A stretch of 64,000 nucleotides of DNA from an uncultured Verrucomicrobiae bacterium (GTDB lineage: Bacteria; Verrucomicrobiota; Verrucomicrobiia; Limisphaerales; UBA1100): the NCBI GenBank assembly GCA_937775205.1, contig CALKBX010000009.1, forward strand, positions 1 through 64,000, in the 5' to 3' direction. Below, one piece after another: positions 7,829 to 17,300 of the stretch (its first letter is position 1; each line of letters begins with the position of its first letter). The position numbers and the translations under genes are program-made. Under the pieces are notes generated by a model that was not told the DNA's origin, ran no database searches, and saw only the letters and a program-made list of their open reading frames with translations.

Positions 7829-10528
7829 ATGAAGAATATTGGAACTTTGATGGCAGCGGCGGTGATGGTCGGTGCGTTGACCGTGGCGGCGAAACCGAGC
7901 GCGCTGGATTTATCGGCGCAGACGGGCAAGGGCGCGAAGGCGTTTTCGCTGAAGGGCAAGCACAGCCGGCAACAGCTCGTGGCCTCGGCTACGGACGCGG
8001 GGAAGTTGGCCGACGTGAGCGGCGCGGTGAAGTATTCCGCCACGCCAAAAAATATCGTGGCCATCAACGCCAATGGTATGGTCACGCCGCTGGGCGATGG
8101 CGAGGCGACCATCACGGCGACGCTCGCGGGCGGGTTGAAGTCGACGGTGAAGGTAACGGTCACGGAGTTTGGCGTCACGCAGCCAATTAATTTTGCGAAT
8201 GAAATTTCGCCCATCTTTACGAAGGCCGGCTGCAACTCGGGCGGTTGCCACGGCAAGAGCGGCGGGCAGAATGGGTTCCGGCTTTCGTTGCTCGGCTTCG
8301 AGCCGCAGGAGGATTATGAGTATCTCGTGAAGGAATCGCGCGGTCGGCGTTTGAGCCCGGCGGCACCGGAGAACAGTTTGTTGCTGCTCAAGGGCGCGGC
8401 TGTTTTGCCGCACGGCGGCGGCGCGCGGCTGGATCCGAAGAGCTACGATTACGCGCTGTTGGTGCGCTGGATAAAACAGGGCATGCCGCGCGGCAGCAAG
8501 GACGACCCGACGATTGTCGGGCTGGAGGCGTATCCCAAGCAGCGGTTGGTGAGTGCAAACGGGGCGCAACAGTTGACGGTGACGGCGATTTACAGCGATG
8601 GCCACACGGAGGACGCCACGCACATCGCGACTTACGAGGCGAACGACAAGGAGATTGCCGAGGTGGACAAAACCGGCCGCGTGACGTTCTTCGAGCAGCC
8701 GGGCGATGTGTCGGTGATGATTCGTTATCTCGGCCAGGTGAGCGTGTATCAGGCGAGCGTGCCATTGGGCGCGCCGGTGGCGAAGGTGCCGCAGCCCCGC
8801 AACTTCATCGACAATCTCGTGTTCGAAAAACTCAAGCGCGTCGGCATGCCGCCCTCGGCGGTTTGTGATGACACCACTTTCATTCGGCGCGTGAGCATCG
8901 ATATCGCCGGCCGTCTGCCGACCGACGCGGAGGCCGAGGCGTTTCTGGAAAGCACAGATCCCGCCAAGCGCGATAAGCTCATCGACCGGCTGCTCGCGGG
9001 CACCGATTACGCGGATTATTTCGCCAACAAATGGGGCGCACTGCTGCGCAACAAACGATCGAGCGCCGCGGCGTTACGCGGCAACTACGCTTTCCACGGA
9101 TGGATTCGCGACAGCCTCCACAAGAATATGCGCTACGACGAGTTCACGCGCAACGTGCTCGCCGCCTCGGGCGACATGGCGCGGAACCCCGGCGCAATTT
9201 GGTATCGCGAGGTGAAGACGATGCAAACGCAAATGGAGGACGCCGCACAGCTTTTCCTCGGCACCCGAATGCAATGCGCGCAGTGCCACCATCATCCCTT
9301 CGAGAAATGGAGCCAAAAAGATTACTATAGTTTCAGCGCATTCTTCTCAACCGTCGGCCGCAAAGCGGGGAGCAACCCCGGCGAGGAGGTCATTTACCAC
9401 ACCCGCAAGGTCGCGCAGACCGCCAATAAAAAAGACGGCGGCACCGTAAAAGCCACCGGTCTCGGCGATGAACCGCTGGACCTCACGGCTGATGACGACC
9501 CACGCCACGCGTTGGTCGATTGGCTGTCGAAGCCCACCAATCCGTTCTTTGCGCAAACACTGGTGAACCGATACTGGAAACATTTTTTCAGCCGCGGCCT
9601 CGTGGAGCCAGAGGATGACATGCGCGAGACGAACCCCGCCGTGAACCCCGAGTTGCTTGAGGCATTGGCGCAGTATTTTATCAAGAGTGGTTTTGATATG
9701 AAACAGCTCATCCGAACCATTTGCCAGTCGCGGACGTATCAGCTCAGCTCGATTCCCAATGACTTCAACGCGAAGGATAAAACTTACTTCAGTCGATATT
9801 ATCCAAAACGTCTGAACGCCGAGGTGCTCTATGACGCCATCAACCAAATGACCGGCTCGCAGCCGAGCTTCAGCGGGCTGCCCGTGGGCACGCGCGCGGT
9901 GCAGCTGCCGGACAACAGCTTCAACAGCCAGTCGTATTTCCTGACGGTGTTCGGCCGGCCGGATAGCTCCAGCTCCTGCGAGTGCGAGCGGTCGAGCGAC
10001 GCCAGTCTCGCGCAGAGTTTGCATCTGCTCAACTCCAAGGACATCCAAGGCAAACTCGCCAGCGCCAGCGGCCGCGCGGCGAATCTCTCCAAAGCCAAGA
10101 CACCCGCCGGCGAAGCGTTGGCCAAGGCGAAGGCCGAACAAGCTGCCGCCGACAAGGCGTTGGCTGCGGTGACCGCTCAAGTCGAAAAGGCAACGGCCAA
10201 CGCCAAGACCGATGTCCTCAAGAAAAAACTCGCCGCCCTCATCGACACCAAGCAAAAGCCCGCGCAAGCCAAGGCGGCTGCAGCGAAGGGAGTGTTTGAA
10301 AAAGCGCAGGTCGCCGCGTCGGTGGAGGAGGAGAAGCGCGTTCGCGGTCTGTTCCTGTTGGCGTTTGCCCGCGAGCCATCTGGCAGCGAGGTGTTGCTTG
10401 CCCGCGCGCATCTCGAGCGCGCCATCAAGGACAAGGACGGCAAAGAAAAACCCGCCGAGCGCAAGGCTTCCTACGAAGACATCATTTGGGCGCTCTTTAA
10501 CACAAAAGAGTTTCTCTTCAACCACTAA
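7829..10528 (+). CDS. DUF1549/DUF1553 c-type cytochrome with Ig-like domain and coiled-coil insert
   Basis: Large exported protein (899 aa) of the planctomycete/verrucomicrobial cytochrome family. After a signal peptide (MKNIGTLMAAAVMVGALTVA) comes a bacterial Ig-like group 2 region at about 60-115. Next is a heme-type segment with CNSGGCH (about 135-141), the DUF1549 region with a CAQCH motif near 483, and the DUF1553 region from about 560. The CxxCH-type motifs suggest covalent heme, although function in this family is unproven. An Ala/Lys-rich coiled coil (about 750-835, with DTKQKPAQAKAAAAKG) interrupts DUF1553 just before its final block (LLAFAREPSGSE). The next two genes carry the same type of coil. 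A possible promoter (TTGCAT, 18 bases, TAAACT) lies upstream at about 7775-7810. Confidence 0.88.
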   Translation: MKNIGTLMAAAVMVGALTVAAKPSALDLSAQTGKGAKAFSLKGKHSRQQLVASATDAGKLADVSGAVKYSATPKNIVAINANGMVTPLGDGEATITATLAGGLKSTVKVTVTEFGVTQPINFANEISPIFTKAGCNSGGCHGKSGGQNGFRLSLLGFEPQEDYEYLVKESRGRRLSPAAPENSLLLLKGAAVLPHGGGARLDPKSYDYALLVRWIKQGMPRGSKDDPTIVGLEAYPKQRLVSANGAQQLTVTAIYSDGHTEDATHIATYEANDKEIAEVDKTGRVTFFEQPGDVSVMIRYLGQVSVYQASVPLGAPVAKVPQPRNFIDNLVFEKLKRVGMPPSAVCDDTTFIRRVSIDIAGRLPTDAEAEAFLESTDPAKRDKLIDRLLAGTDYADYFANKWGALLRNKRSSAAALRGNYAFHGWIRDSLHKNMRYDEFTRNVLAASGDMARNPGAIWYREVKTMQTQMEDAAQLFLGTRMQCAQCHHHPFEKWSQKDYYSFSAFFSTVGRKAGSNPGEEVIYHTRKVAQTANKKDGGTVKATGLGDEPLDLTADDDPRHALVDWLSKPTNPFFAQTLVNRYWKHFFSRGLVEPEDDMRETNPAVNPELLEALAQYFIKSGFDMKQLIRTICQSRTYQLSSIPNDFNAKDKTYFSRYYPKRLNAEVLYDAINQMTGSQPSFSGLPVGTRAVQLPDNSFNSQSYFLTVFGRPDSSSSCECERSSDASLAQSLHLLNSKDIQGKLASASGRAANLSKAKTPAGEALAKAKAEQAAADKALAAVTAQVEKATANAKTDVLKKKLAALIDTKQKPAQAKAAAAKGVFEKAQVAASVEEEKRVRGLFLLAFAREPSGSEVLLARAHLERAIKDKDGKEKPAERKASYEDIIWALFNTKEFLFNH

Positions 10529-10540
10529 CTCGGAGGCTCG

Positions 10541-10612
10541 ATGGGCGAAAGCGAACGGAGCAAACCGCATCGGATGCTGCTCTTTGGCAAACCGATTGAA
10601 GAATTGTTATAA
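10541..10612 (+). pseudogene. Remnant of a DUF1501 gene 3' end
   Basis: A 23-codon ORF just after the cytochrome gene, with GGAGG four bases before its ATG. Its last residues, KPHRMLLFGKPIEELL, match the C-termini of the three intact DUF1501 proteins here ([49 protein letters not shown]). The rest of the gene is missing because the cytochrome gene ends 12 bases upstream. I infer that a DUF1501 gene, in the usual cytochrome-DUF1501 order, was deleted and only its tail remains. It may still be translated by chance. The match is short, so confidence is moderate. Confidence 0.4.
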
Positions 10613-10632
10613 CTCCACCTAAATACATACAC

Positions 10633-13600
10633 ATGAAAAAGGCACTCCTCCTTGGATTTTTTGCGGCACTCGTGGCCGCGTTTGACGCTTCGGCGCAGCA
10701 GCTTCCGCGCGCGCGCATCACCAGCATTTTTCCCGCGGGCGGTCAGCAAGGCACTCGCGTGGACGTCACCATCACCGGAGGCGATCTTGATGGCGCAAAG
10801 CAGCTTTTCTTTTCGCACAAAGGCATCACCGCCGCGCAAAAGAAGGACGACAAAGGCAACGTCGTGGCCAACCAATACACCGTCGCCATCGCCAAGAATG
10901 TGACCGTGGGAATTTACGACGTGCAAGTCGGCGGCGGCCAATTTGGCATCTCGAATGTGCGCGCCTTCGCGGTCGGCGATTTGCCGGAGGAAAAATCCAC
11001 CGCCGGCACATCGGCAGACAAGGCGATGGAAGTGAAGCTCGGCACCACCATCAACGGCCAGACCATCTCGCGCAATTACAGCTATTTTAAAGTGACGCTG
11101 GAAAAGGGCCAGGGCATCCTCGTCGAGTGTCAAGCGGCGGACATCGATTCCAAGATGGCGCCGGTGCTCGTGCTCAAGGACGCTAATGGACTGGAACTCG
11201 AACGCAATCGCTTCGGCGAGCCACTCGATTTCACGCCGCTCAGCGATGGCGATTATTTCGTGGCTCTGCACGACTTCACCTACGGCGGCGGCGCGGAGCA
11301 CGTTTATCGGCTCACCATTTCGCAACGCCCGTACATCGACTTCATCATCCCACCCGTTGGCAAGCCCGGCAGCAACGGCAAATACACCGTGTACGGCCGC
11401 AACCTCCCCGGCGGACAGGATGCCGGAATTGCGCTCGGCGGCAAGCCGTTGCAGAAAAAAGGCGTGACCATAGCACTGCCCGGCGATGCGGCCTCGCGCC
11501 TGAAGATTTCCAGCAGCACACCGGTCGGCCCTGTGGCCGCGGGTTTTGACGGCATCGACTACCGCCTTCCCAGCCCCGCCGGCGCGTCGAATCCCGTCCG
11601 CATTCACTTCGCCGAGAGCGCCGTCATTGCCGAGGCCACTGCCGATAACAATCGGCCCGAGAGCGCTCAGAAAATTTCTGTGCCGTGCGAATACGTCGGC
11701 CAGTTTTACCCGCGGCGCGACCGCGACTGGGTGACTTTCGAAGCGAAGAAAGGCGACATCTATTGGGTGGAGATCATCAGCGAACGCCTCGGCGCGCCCA
11801 CGAATCCGTTCTTCCGAATTCAGCGCGTCACCAAGGACGACAAGGGCGTGGAAAAAGTCAGCACCGTCAAGGAGGTGCAGGACAGCCCAGTGAACATCGG
11901 CGGCTCCACGTTCAACACATCTTCCATCGACCCCTCCTTCCGCTTCGTCGCGCCGGATGACGGCACCTATCGCATTTTGCTATACGACCTTTACAGCCGC
12001 GGCAGCGCCGACAGCCTGTACCGCCTGTCCATCCACAAGGAGGTGCCCGACTTCCGTCTCGTGGCCATGCCCGAGGGCGCGCTCGCTATTGCGAACCAAC
12101 CCGTGCCCATGCCCACCGGCTTCCTCCGGCGCGGCCAGGTTTTGCCTATAAAAGTGATGGCATTTAAACGCGATAATTTTAACGAACCCATCGAGCTGTC
12201 CATCGCTGGTTTGCCCGCGCACCTCACCGCCAGCAAAGCCACCCTCGCCGCCGGCCAAAACAGCGCGCTCATTATGCTCAGCGCAAAGACCAACGCTCCC
12301 AACTGGTTCGGTAACATCACCATTATCGGCAAGTCTAAGATTGCCGACAAACCTGTCACTCGAACAGCGCGTAACGCTGGCGTGTCCAGCATTGTTTACG
12401 ACAGCACCTCAAAACGCAGCAATGTTCGCGCGCGCCTGACCAACACGTTGCAGTTGCAGGTCACCGACCAGGAAACCATCCCCGTCGCCATGGCCCCCAA
12501 GGAAAACAAGGTTTATGAGCACTCCGTCTTCGGTCAGTTGAAGATTCCGTTTACCATCAAGCAGGACGCCGCCTTCAAGGCCGTGGACAAGAAAGTGAAG
12601 TGCCTTGGCCATAGCTCGCTGTCAAAATTCAAGGATGTGACCTTTGCCAAAAACAAGGATGAGGGAACACTCGACCTGAATTTAAACACCTACAAGCTTC
12701 CGGTTGGGGAGCACGTGCTCTATCTGCGCACACAGGTGAAAGGCAAATACAGCCGCGTCCCGAAGGCGAAGATTGACGCTGCCAAAGAGGAGCAGAAGAA
12801 AGCTGACGCGGTTGCTGTCGAAGCCGACAAGGTGGCCAAGGCTGCCACAACTGAACTAAACACAGCCAAGACCGTCGCCACCAAGGCCGCCACCGACAAG
12901 ACCACTGCCGACAAGATGGTGATTGCCGCAAAGGCCGCGCAGGCGACCGCGCAAAAGGCGTTTGATGGCGCCACGGCTACTGCCAAGGCCTCCGTGACCG
13001 TTGCCGCGACCGCCAAGGTCAACGCCACCAAAATCGCGACTGCATTGACCACCGCGACCAAGGACGCCACCACCAAGCGTACTACCGCCACAACGACTAA
13101 GAAGGCCCACGATGGACTTATCACGACAAAACAAAAGCCCGCGCAAACCAAGGCGACCGCCGCCGCGACGGCACTGACCAAGGCGCAGACCGACAAGACC
13201 GCCGCTGACAAGGCGTTGACCACGGCGAATGCCGAGGTCGCCAAGGCCAAGACTACTTCAGACACCGCCGAGGTTGCCGCCAAGGCTGCTGAGGCTCTAT
13301 CCAAGAAAATCGCCGGCGACGCCAACAAGAAGAAGGAAGAAAAGGACAAGGTCGCCAAGGGCGCCGTCACCAAGCGCGCCGCCGTCACGACGGCGAAGAA
13401 GGTGCACGACGATCTCGTCACCACAAAACAAAACCCCGCGCAAACCAAGGCGAGCGCCGCCGCGACGGCGCTGACCAAGGAGCAGACCGACAAAACCGCC
13501 GCTGACAAGGCGTTGACCACGGTGAATGCCGAGGTCGCCAAGGCTAAGACTGCTTCGGACACCGCCGAGGTTGCCGCCAAGGCCGCTGAGACGGTTACGG

Positions 13601-14289
13601 CCACTGCCAAGACCACCGACGCCAAGGCCAAGGTCAACCAAACTGCCGCCGACAAGAAGGTGGTTGATACGAAGAATGCCACCACCACCGCCAAGACGGC
13701 TCTCGACAAGTCCGTTGCTGCTACAAAAGCCGGCGAGATCAAGGCCGCTGCTGTTGCCAAGGTTGCCACCGATACTAAGGTCAAGCAGGACGCCGCACAA
13801 AAGAAGAATGATGACCTCGCCGCAAAGAAAAAGGCTACCGATACCGCCAAGGCCGCCGCCGCCGCGAACACGAAGAAGCTCACCGATACTGGCAAGCCGA
13901 AGGACATCACTGCGACATTCTTCAGCACGCCAATTACCGTGAAGGTCACCGCCGCGCCCATTGATCTGAAGCCCGTCGCTGCCAGCCAAGTGAAGCAGGG
14001 TGCGAAGGTGGAGTTCACCGTGAATCTAGACCGCAAGTATGGCTTCGCTGACCCCGTCACCATCGGTGTCGCGCTGCCTAAGGGCACCGCCGGCCTATCC
14101 ATCAGCAAGCTGACCATTGCCAAGGATCAGAAGACCGGGAAGTTCACCATCACCGCCACCGACAAGGCTACAGTCGGCGATCTCGCGTTGAACATCGAGG
14201 CGACCATGAAATTGCAGAATCAAACCATCAAGGTAACCCAGTCGCTGAAGCTGAAGGTCATCGAGGTGAAAAAAACCGCAAAGAAATAA
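10633..14289 (+). CDS. Exported Ig/PPC-type protein with a 380-residue Ala/Lys/Thr coiled-coil insert
   Basis: Secreted 1218-residue protein of unknown function, of the kind found beside PVC cytochrome/DUF1501 genes. The signal peptide is MKKALLLGFFAALVAAFDASA. Residues about 25-115 form an IPT/TIG-like domain (SIFPAGGQQGTRVDVTITGG). Two pre-peptidase C-terminal-like beta domains follow (WVTFEAKKGDIYWVEI; FRFVAPDDGTYRILLYD). Residues about 707-1087 are a low-complexity A/K/T/D coiled coil with repeated TTKQ(K/N)PAQTKA units, inserted into a beta region that resumes at ATFFSTPITVKV. The final domain is Ig-like. No catalytic motif is seen. A surface or periplasmic adhesion or scaffold role is inference. 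The WD40 cytochrome gene follows after 21 bases and is probably in the same transcript. Confidence 0.8.
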   Translation: MKKALLLGFFAALVAAFDASAQQLPRARITSIFPAGGQQGTRVDVTITGGDLDGAKQLFFSHKGITAAQKKDDKGNVVANQYTVAIAKNVTVGIYDVQVGGGQFGISNVRAFAVGDLPEEKSTAGTSADKAMEVKLGTTINGQTISRNYSYFKVTLEKGQGILVECQAADIDSKMAPVLVLKDANGLELERNRFGEPLDFTPLSDGDYFVALHDFTYGGGAEHVYRLTISQRPYIDFIIPPVGKPGSNGKYTVYGRNLPGGQDAGIALGGKPLQKKGVTIALPGDAASRLKISSSTPVGPVAAGFDGIDYRLPSPAGASNPVRIHFAESAVIAEATADNNRPESAQKISVPCEYVGQFYPRRDRDWVTFEAKKGDIYWVEIISERLGAPTNPFFRIQRVTKDDKGVEKVSTVKEVQDSPVNIGGSTFNTSSIDPSFRFVAPDDGTYRILLYDLYSRGSADSLYRLSIHKEVPDFRLVAMPEGALAIANQPVPMPTGFLRRGQVLPIKVMAFKRDNFNEPIELSIAGLPAHLTASKATLAAGQNSALIMLSAKTNAPNWFGNITIIGKSKIADKPVTRTARNAGVSSIVYDSTSKRSNVRARLTNTLQLQVTDQETIPVAMAPKENKVYEHSVFGQLKIPFTIKQDAAFKAVDKKVKCLGHSSLSKFKDVTFAKNKDEGTLDLNLNTYKLPVGEHVLYLRTQVKGKYSRVPKAKIDAAKEEQKKADAVAVEADKVAKAATTELNTAKTVATKAATDKTTADKMVIAAKAAQATAQKAFDGATATAKASVTVAATAKVNATKIATALTTATKDATTKRTTATTTKKAHDGLITTKQKPAQTKATAAATALTKAQTDKTAADKALTTANAEVAKAKTTSDTAEVAAKAAEALSKKIAGDANKKKEEKDKVAKGAVTKRAAVTTAKKVHDDLVTTKQNPAQTKASAAATALTKEQTDKTAADKALTTVNAEVAKAKTASDTAEVAAKAAETVTATAKTTDAKAKVNQTAADKKVVDTKNATTTAKTALDKSVAATKAGEIKAAAVAKVATDTKVKQDAAQKKNDDLAAKKKATDTAKAAAAANTKKLTDTGKPKDITATFFSTPITVKVTAAPIDLKPVAASQVKQGAKVEFTVNLDRKYGFADPVTIGVALPKGTAGLSISKLTIAKDQKTGKFTITATDKATVGDLALNIEATMKLQNQTIKVTQSLKLKVIEVKKTAKK
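13101..13590 (+). repeat. Internal direct repeat within the coiled-coil coding region
   Basis: Two near-identical copies of about 193 bases, 13101-13293 and 13398-13590, are offset by 297 bases (exactly 99 codons), so the frame is kept. Each encodes the TTKQ.PAQTKA unit followed by TDKTAADKALTT. Identity looks close to 90 percent by eye. This points to recent in-frame duplication as the way the coil grew. Confidence 0.75.
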
Positions 14290-14310
14290 CCGACAATTTA
14301 AAATAGAACC

Positions 14311-17300
14311 ATGAAACAGACCCGAATCCTCATAGTGGGGGCCGCGCTTGTCGCCGGCCTGTTGGCCAACAGCGCTGATGCCGCCAAGAAAGGCCCGCTG
14401 CCCGTCTCTGAAATCAAGCGCGCCAAGCCGGTCGATTTCCAAAGCGAAATCCTCCCCTTCCTCCGCGCCAACTGTCTCGCCTGCCATAACCAAACCAAAG
14501 CCAAAGCTGATCTCATCCTCGAGACGCCGCAGGACATCCTCGAAGCCGACGCCGTCGTTCCCGGCAAGCCGATGGAAAGCATCCTTTTCCAACTCGCCGC
14601 GCACCTCGACGACCCCCCCATGCCGCCGCCCGAAAACAAAGCCTCCGCCAAGTCGCTCAACCCCCAGCAGCTCGGCCTGCTCAAACTATGGATTGCCCAA
14701 GGCGCGAAGGGCGTCGTCAAGGCCACGCGAACCGTCAACTGGCAGCCGCTGCCCGAGGGCCTCAATCCCATTTACTCCGTCGCCATCACGCCCGACGGCC
14801 AATACGCCGCCGCCGGCCGCGCTAACCAAATCTTCATCTACCACGTCCCGACCAAAAAACTCATCACCCGCCTCACCGACCCCGAGCTGCTCAAGGACAA
14901 CAAATACAAAAACGGCGTTAGTCATCGCGACCTCGTCCACTCGCTCACCTTCAACCAAACCGGCGACCTCCTCGCCAGTGGCGGATACCGCGAAGTAAAA
15001 CTTTGGCGCCGTCAACCCGTCAAAGCCCTACGCAGCTTCCCGCTCAACACCGCCGACGCCATCATCGCGCTCAGTCCCGACGGCCAGTCACTCGCTGTTG
15101 CCGAGGCCAACAACATCCGCCTCATCAACCCCAACACCGGCGCCGCCATCAAGACCCTCGCCGGCCACAAGATGCCCGTCAGCTACGTCGCCTTCTCCCC
15201 CGACAACAAGCAACTCCTCTCCGGAGCCGCCGATGGCACCTACCACATTTGGACAATCGCCGATGGCAAATACATCGCGCCCAAGCTCCAGCTCGTCAAG
15301 CCTTCCAAAATCACCGCCGTCACCTGGACCACCGACGGCAAACTCCTCGTCACCGCCCACGAAGACAACCTCATCCGCTCATGGGATCTCGCCACCGCGA
15401 AAACCATTAACGCTACCGTCGCCCAAGCCCTTGTCGCCGCCAAAAAAACCGCGACTGACTCGCTCAAGCTCTTCACCGCCGCCGACCTAACCGTCAAAGC
15501 CGCCGTCATCAAAGCCGCCGCCGCAAAAGCTATCGCCACCAAAGCCGCCACCGCATTGACCGCCGCGACGAAGGACGCCGCCACCAAGAACACCGCCGCC
15601 ACGAATACGAAGAAGGCGTACGACACCGCGATTGCCCAAAAGCAAAAACCCGCCGAGACCAAGCTCGCGGCCGCCAAAATGGCAACCACCAGCGCCACCA
15701 CCGCAAAGACGAATGCAGACAAAGCGCTCACCACCGCGAAGGCCGCGACCGCCGACGCCAAGAAGCCGTTCGACATCGCCGATGCCGTCGCCAAGACCGC
15801 CGAAGCGAAAGCAAAAATAATCGCCGCCGACGCCAACAAAAACCCCGCCGAAAAACAAGCCGCCACGAAAACCGCCACCGACAAACGCAAACTTGCGAAC
15901 ATCGCCAAGACCGCATTGACACAAATACAGGCGAAGGAAAAAATCGCGCAAACCGCAGTGACCACCGGCGCCACAAAACTCACCCAAGCGCAAGCCGCGC
16001 AAAAGGTCACCGCGACCGCATTGACCAACGCGACCGTCGCTGTCGCCAAAGCCAAGACAACTTCCGACAACGCCGAGAAAGCTGCCAAGACCGCCGCGAC
16101 AACAGCGGCCACCACCAAGACCGCCGACACGAAAGCGAAGGCCGATGTGCTCACCACCGCCAAAGCCATCGTCGACACCAAGAAAATCGCCGCCGCTGCC
16201 AAGGTGGAATCGGACAAGACGAAGGCCACCGAGACCGCCGCCGCCAAGGCCGGCCTCAAGCCGCACAAGGAAATGAAAGGCCACAGCCAACCCATCCTCG
16301 CCCTCACGCGTTTGCCGAATCATCCCACGCAGATTCTCTCCGGCAGCCGCGACGGCACTGTCCGCCATTGGGACGCCAACACCGCGCAAGCCATCCGCAG
16401 TATGGCCCACGGCGCACCGGTTTTCGCCATCGCCATCAGCCCCGATGCCACCAAGTTTGCCTCCGCCAGCGAAAACAAAACCGCCAAAATCTGGACCGCC
16501 AGCAACGGCAAACAAATCGCCGAGCTGCGCGGCCAACGCGACCTAAAAATTGACCTCGCCAAAAAAGAACGTCACCTCGCCTTCGCCAAGCGCGAGGTCA
16601 CCTATCACACCAACAATCTCAAGGCAAAAACCACCGCGCGAACGAAGGCCGCCGAGCGGTTAAAGAAATCCGATGAAGCCAAGAAAAAAGCCGAGGGAAT
16701 GCCCATCGCCTCGAAGAAAAAAATTCTCGATGACGCTCTCGCCGAAAAGAAAAAGAACGAGGACGCTTACAACAAGCTCAAGGCCGACTACGACGCCGAG
16801 GTGAAAACCTTCCCCGAATTGGACACGGTGGCCAAGACCTCCGAAGCCGCCGCCGCCAAGGCAAAAACCGCCGCTGCCAAGCCTAACGCCGATAAGGCTA
16901 AGGTCGCGCAGGACGCCGCCGCGAAAATCGCCACCGACAAGCGCATGGTCGCCAACGATTCCAAGATCAAACGCGACAAGCTCAACAAAGACCAAGCCGC
17001 CGCGAAGAAGACGCTCGACGCCACCGCCAAAAAAGTTACCACCGCCGACACGGAATACAAAAAACTGGAGGAGCCGCGCGTGCAGGCCGTCAACGAATTC
17101 AACCTCGCCACCAAGGCCAAGGCAAAATCCGACACCGAGGTGGCCAAGGCCGACGCTGGCAAGAAGGCCGCCGACACCGATTCCAAGGCGCGCGAGACCG
17201 CCGTCACCACCACCAAGGGAACCGTAACCCAAGCCGAAAAACCCATCCGCGCGATTGCATTTTCCGCCGACAGCCAAATGGTTTTCACCGGCGGCGACGA

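Noticed and set aside
12720-14123. 467-aa minus-strand ORF opposite the coiled-coil region
   Set aside because: Antisense of the GCC/AAG-rich repeat gives stop-free Leu/Val/Ala-rich sequence that mimics a membrane protein; no start context or family motif.
15240-16536. Long minus-strand ORFs opposite the first WD40-protein coil
   Set aside because: Same low-complexity antisense effect; the Ala/Val-rich and Gly-rich translations are complementary to the coil codons.
13082-17240. CRISPR-like array in the repetitive 13-17 kb region
   Set aside because: The repeats are coding, codon-periodic and without unique spacers; they encode coiled coil.
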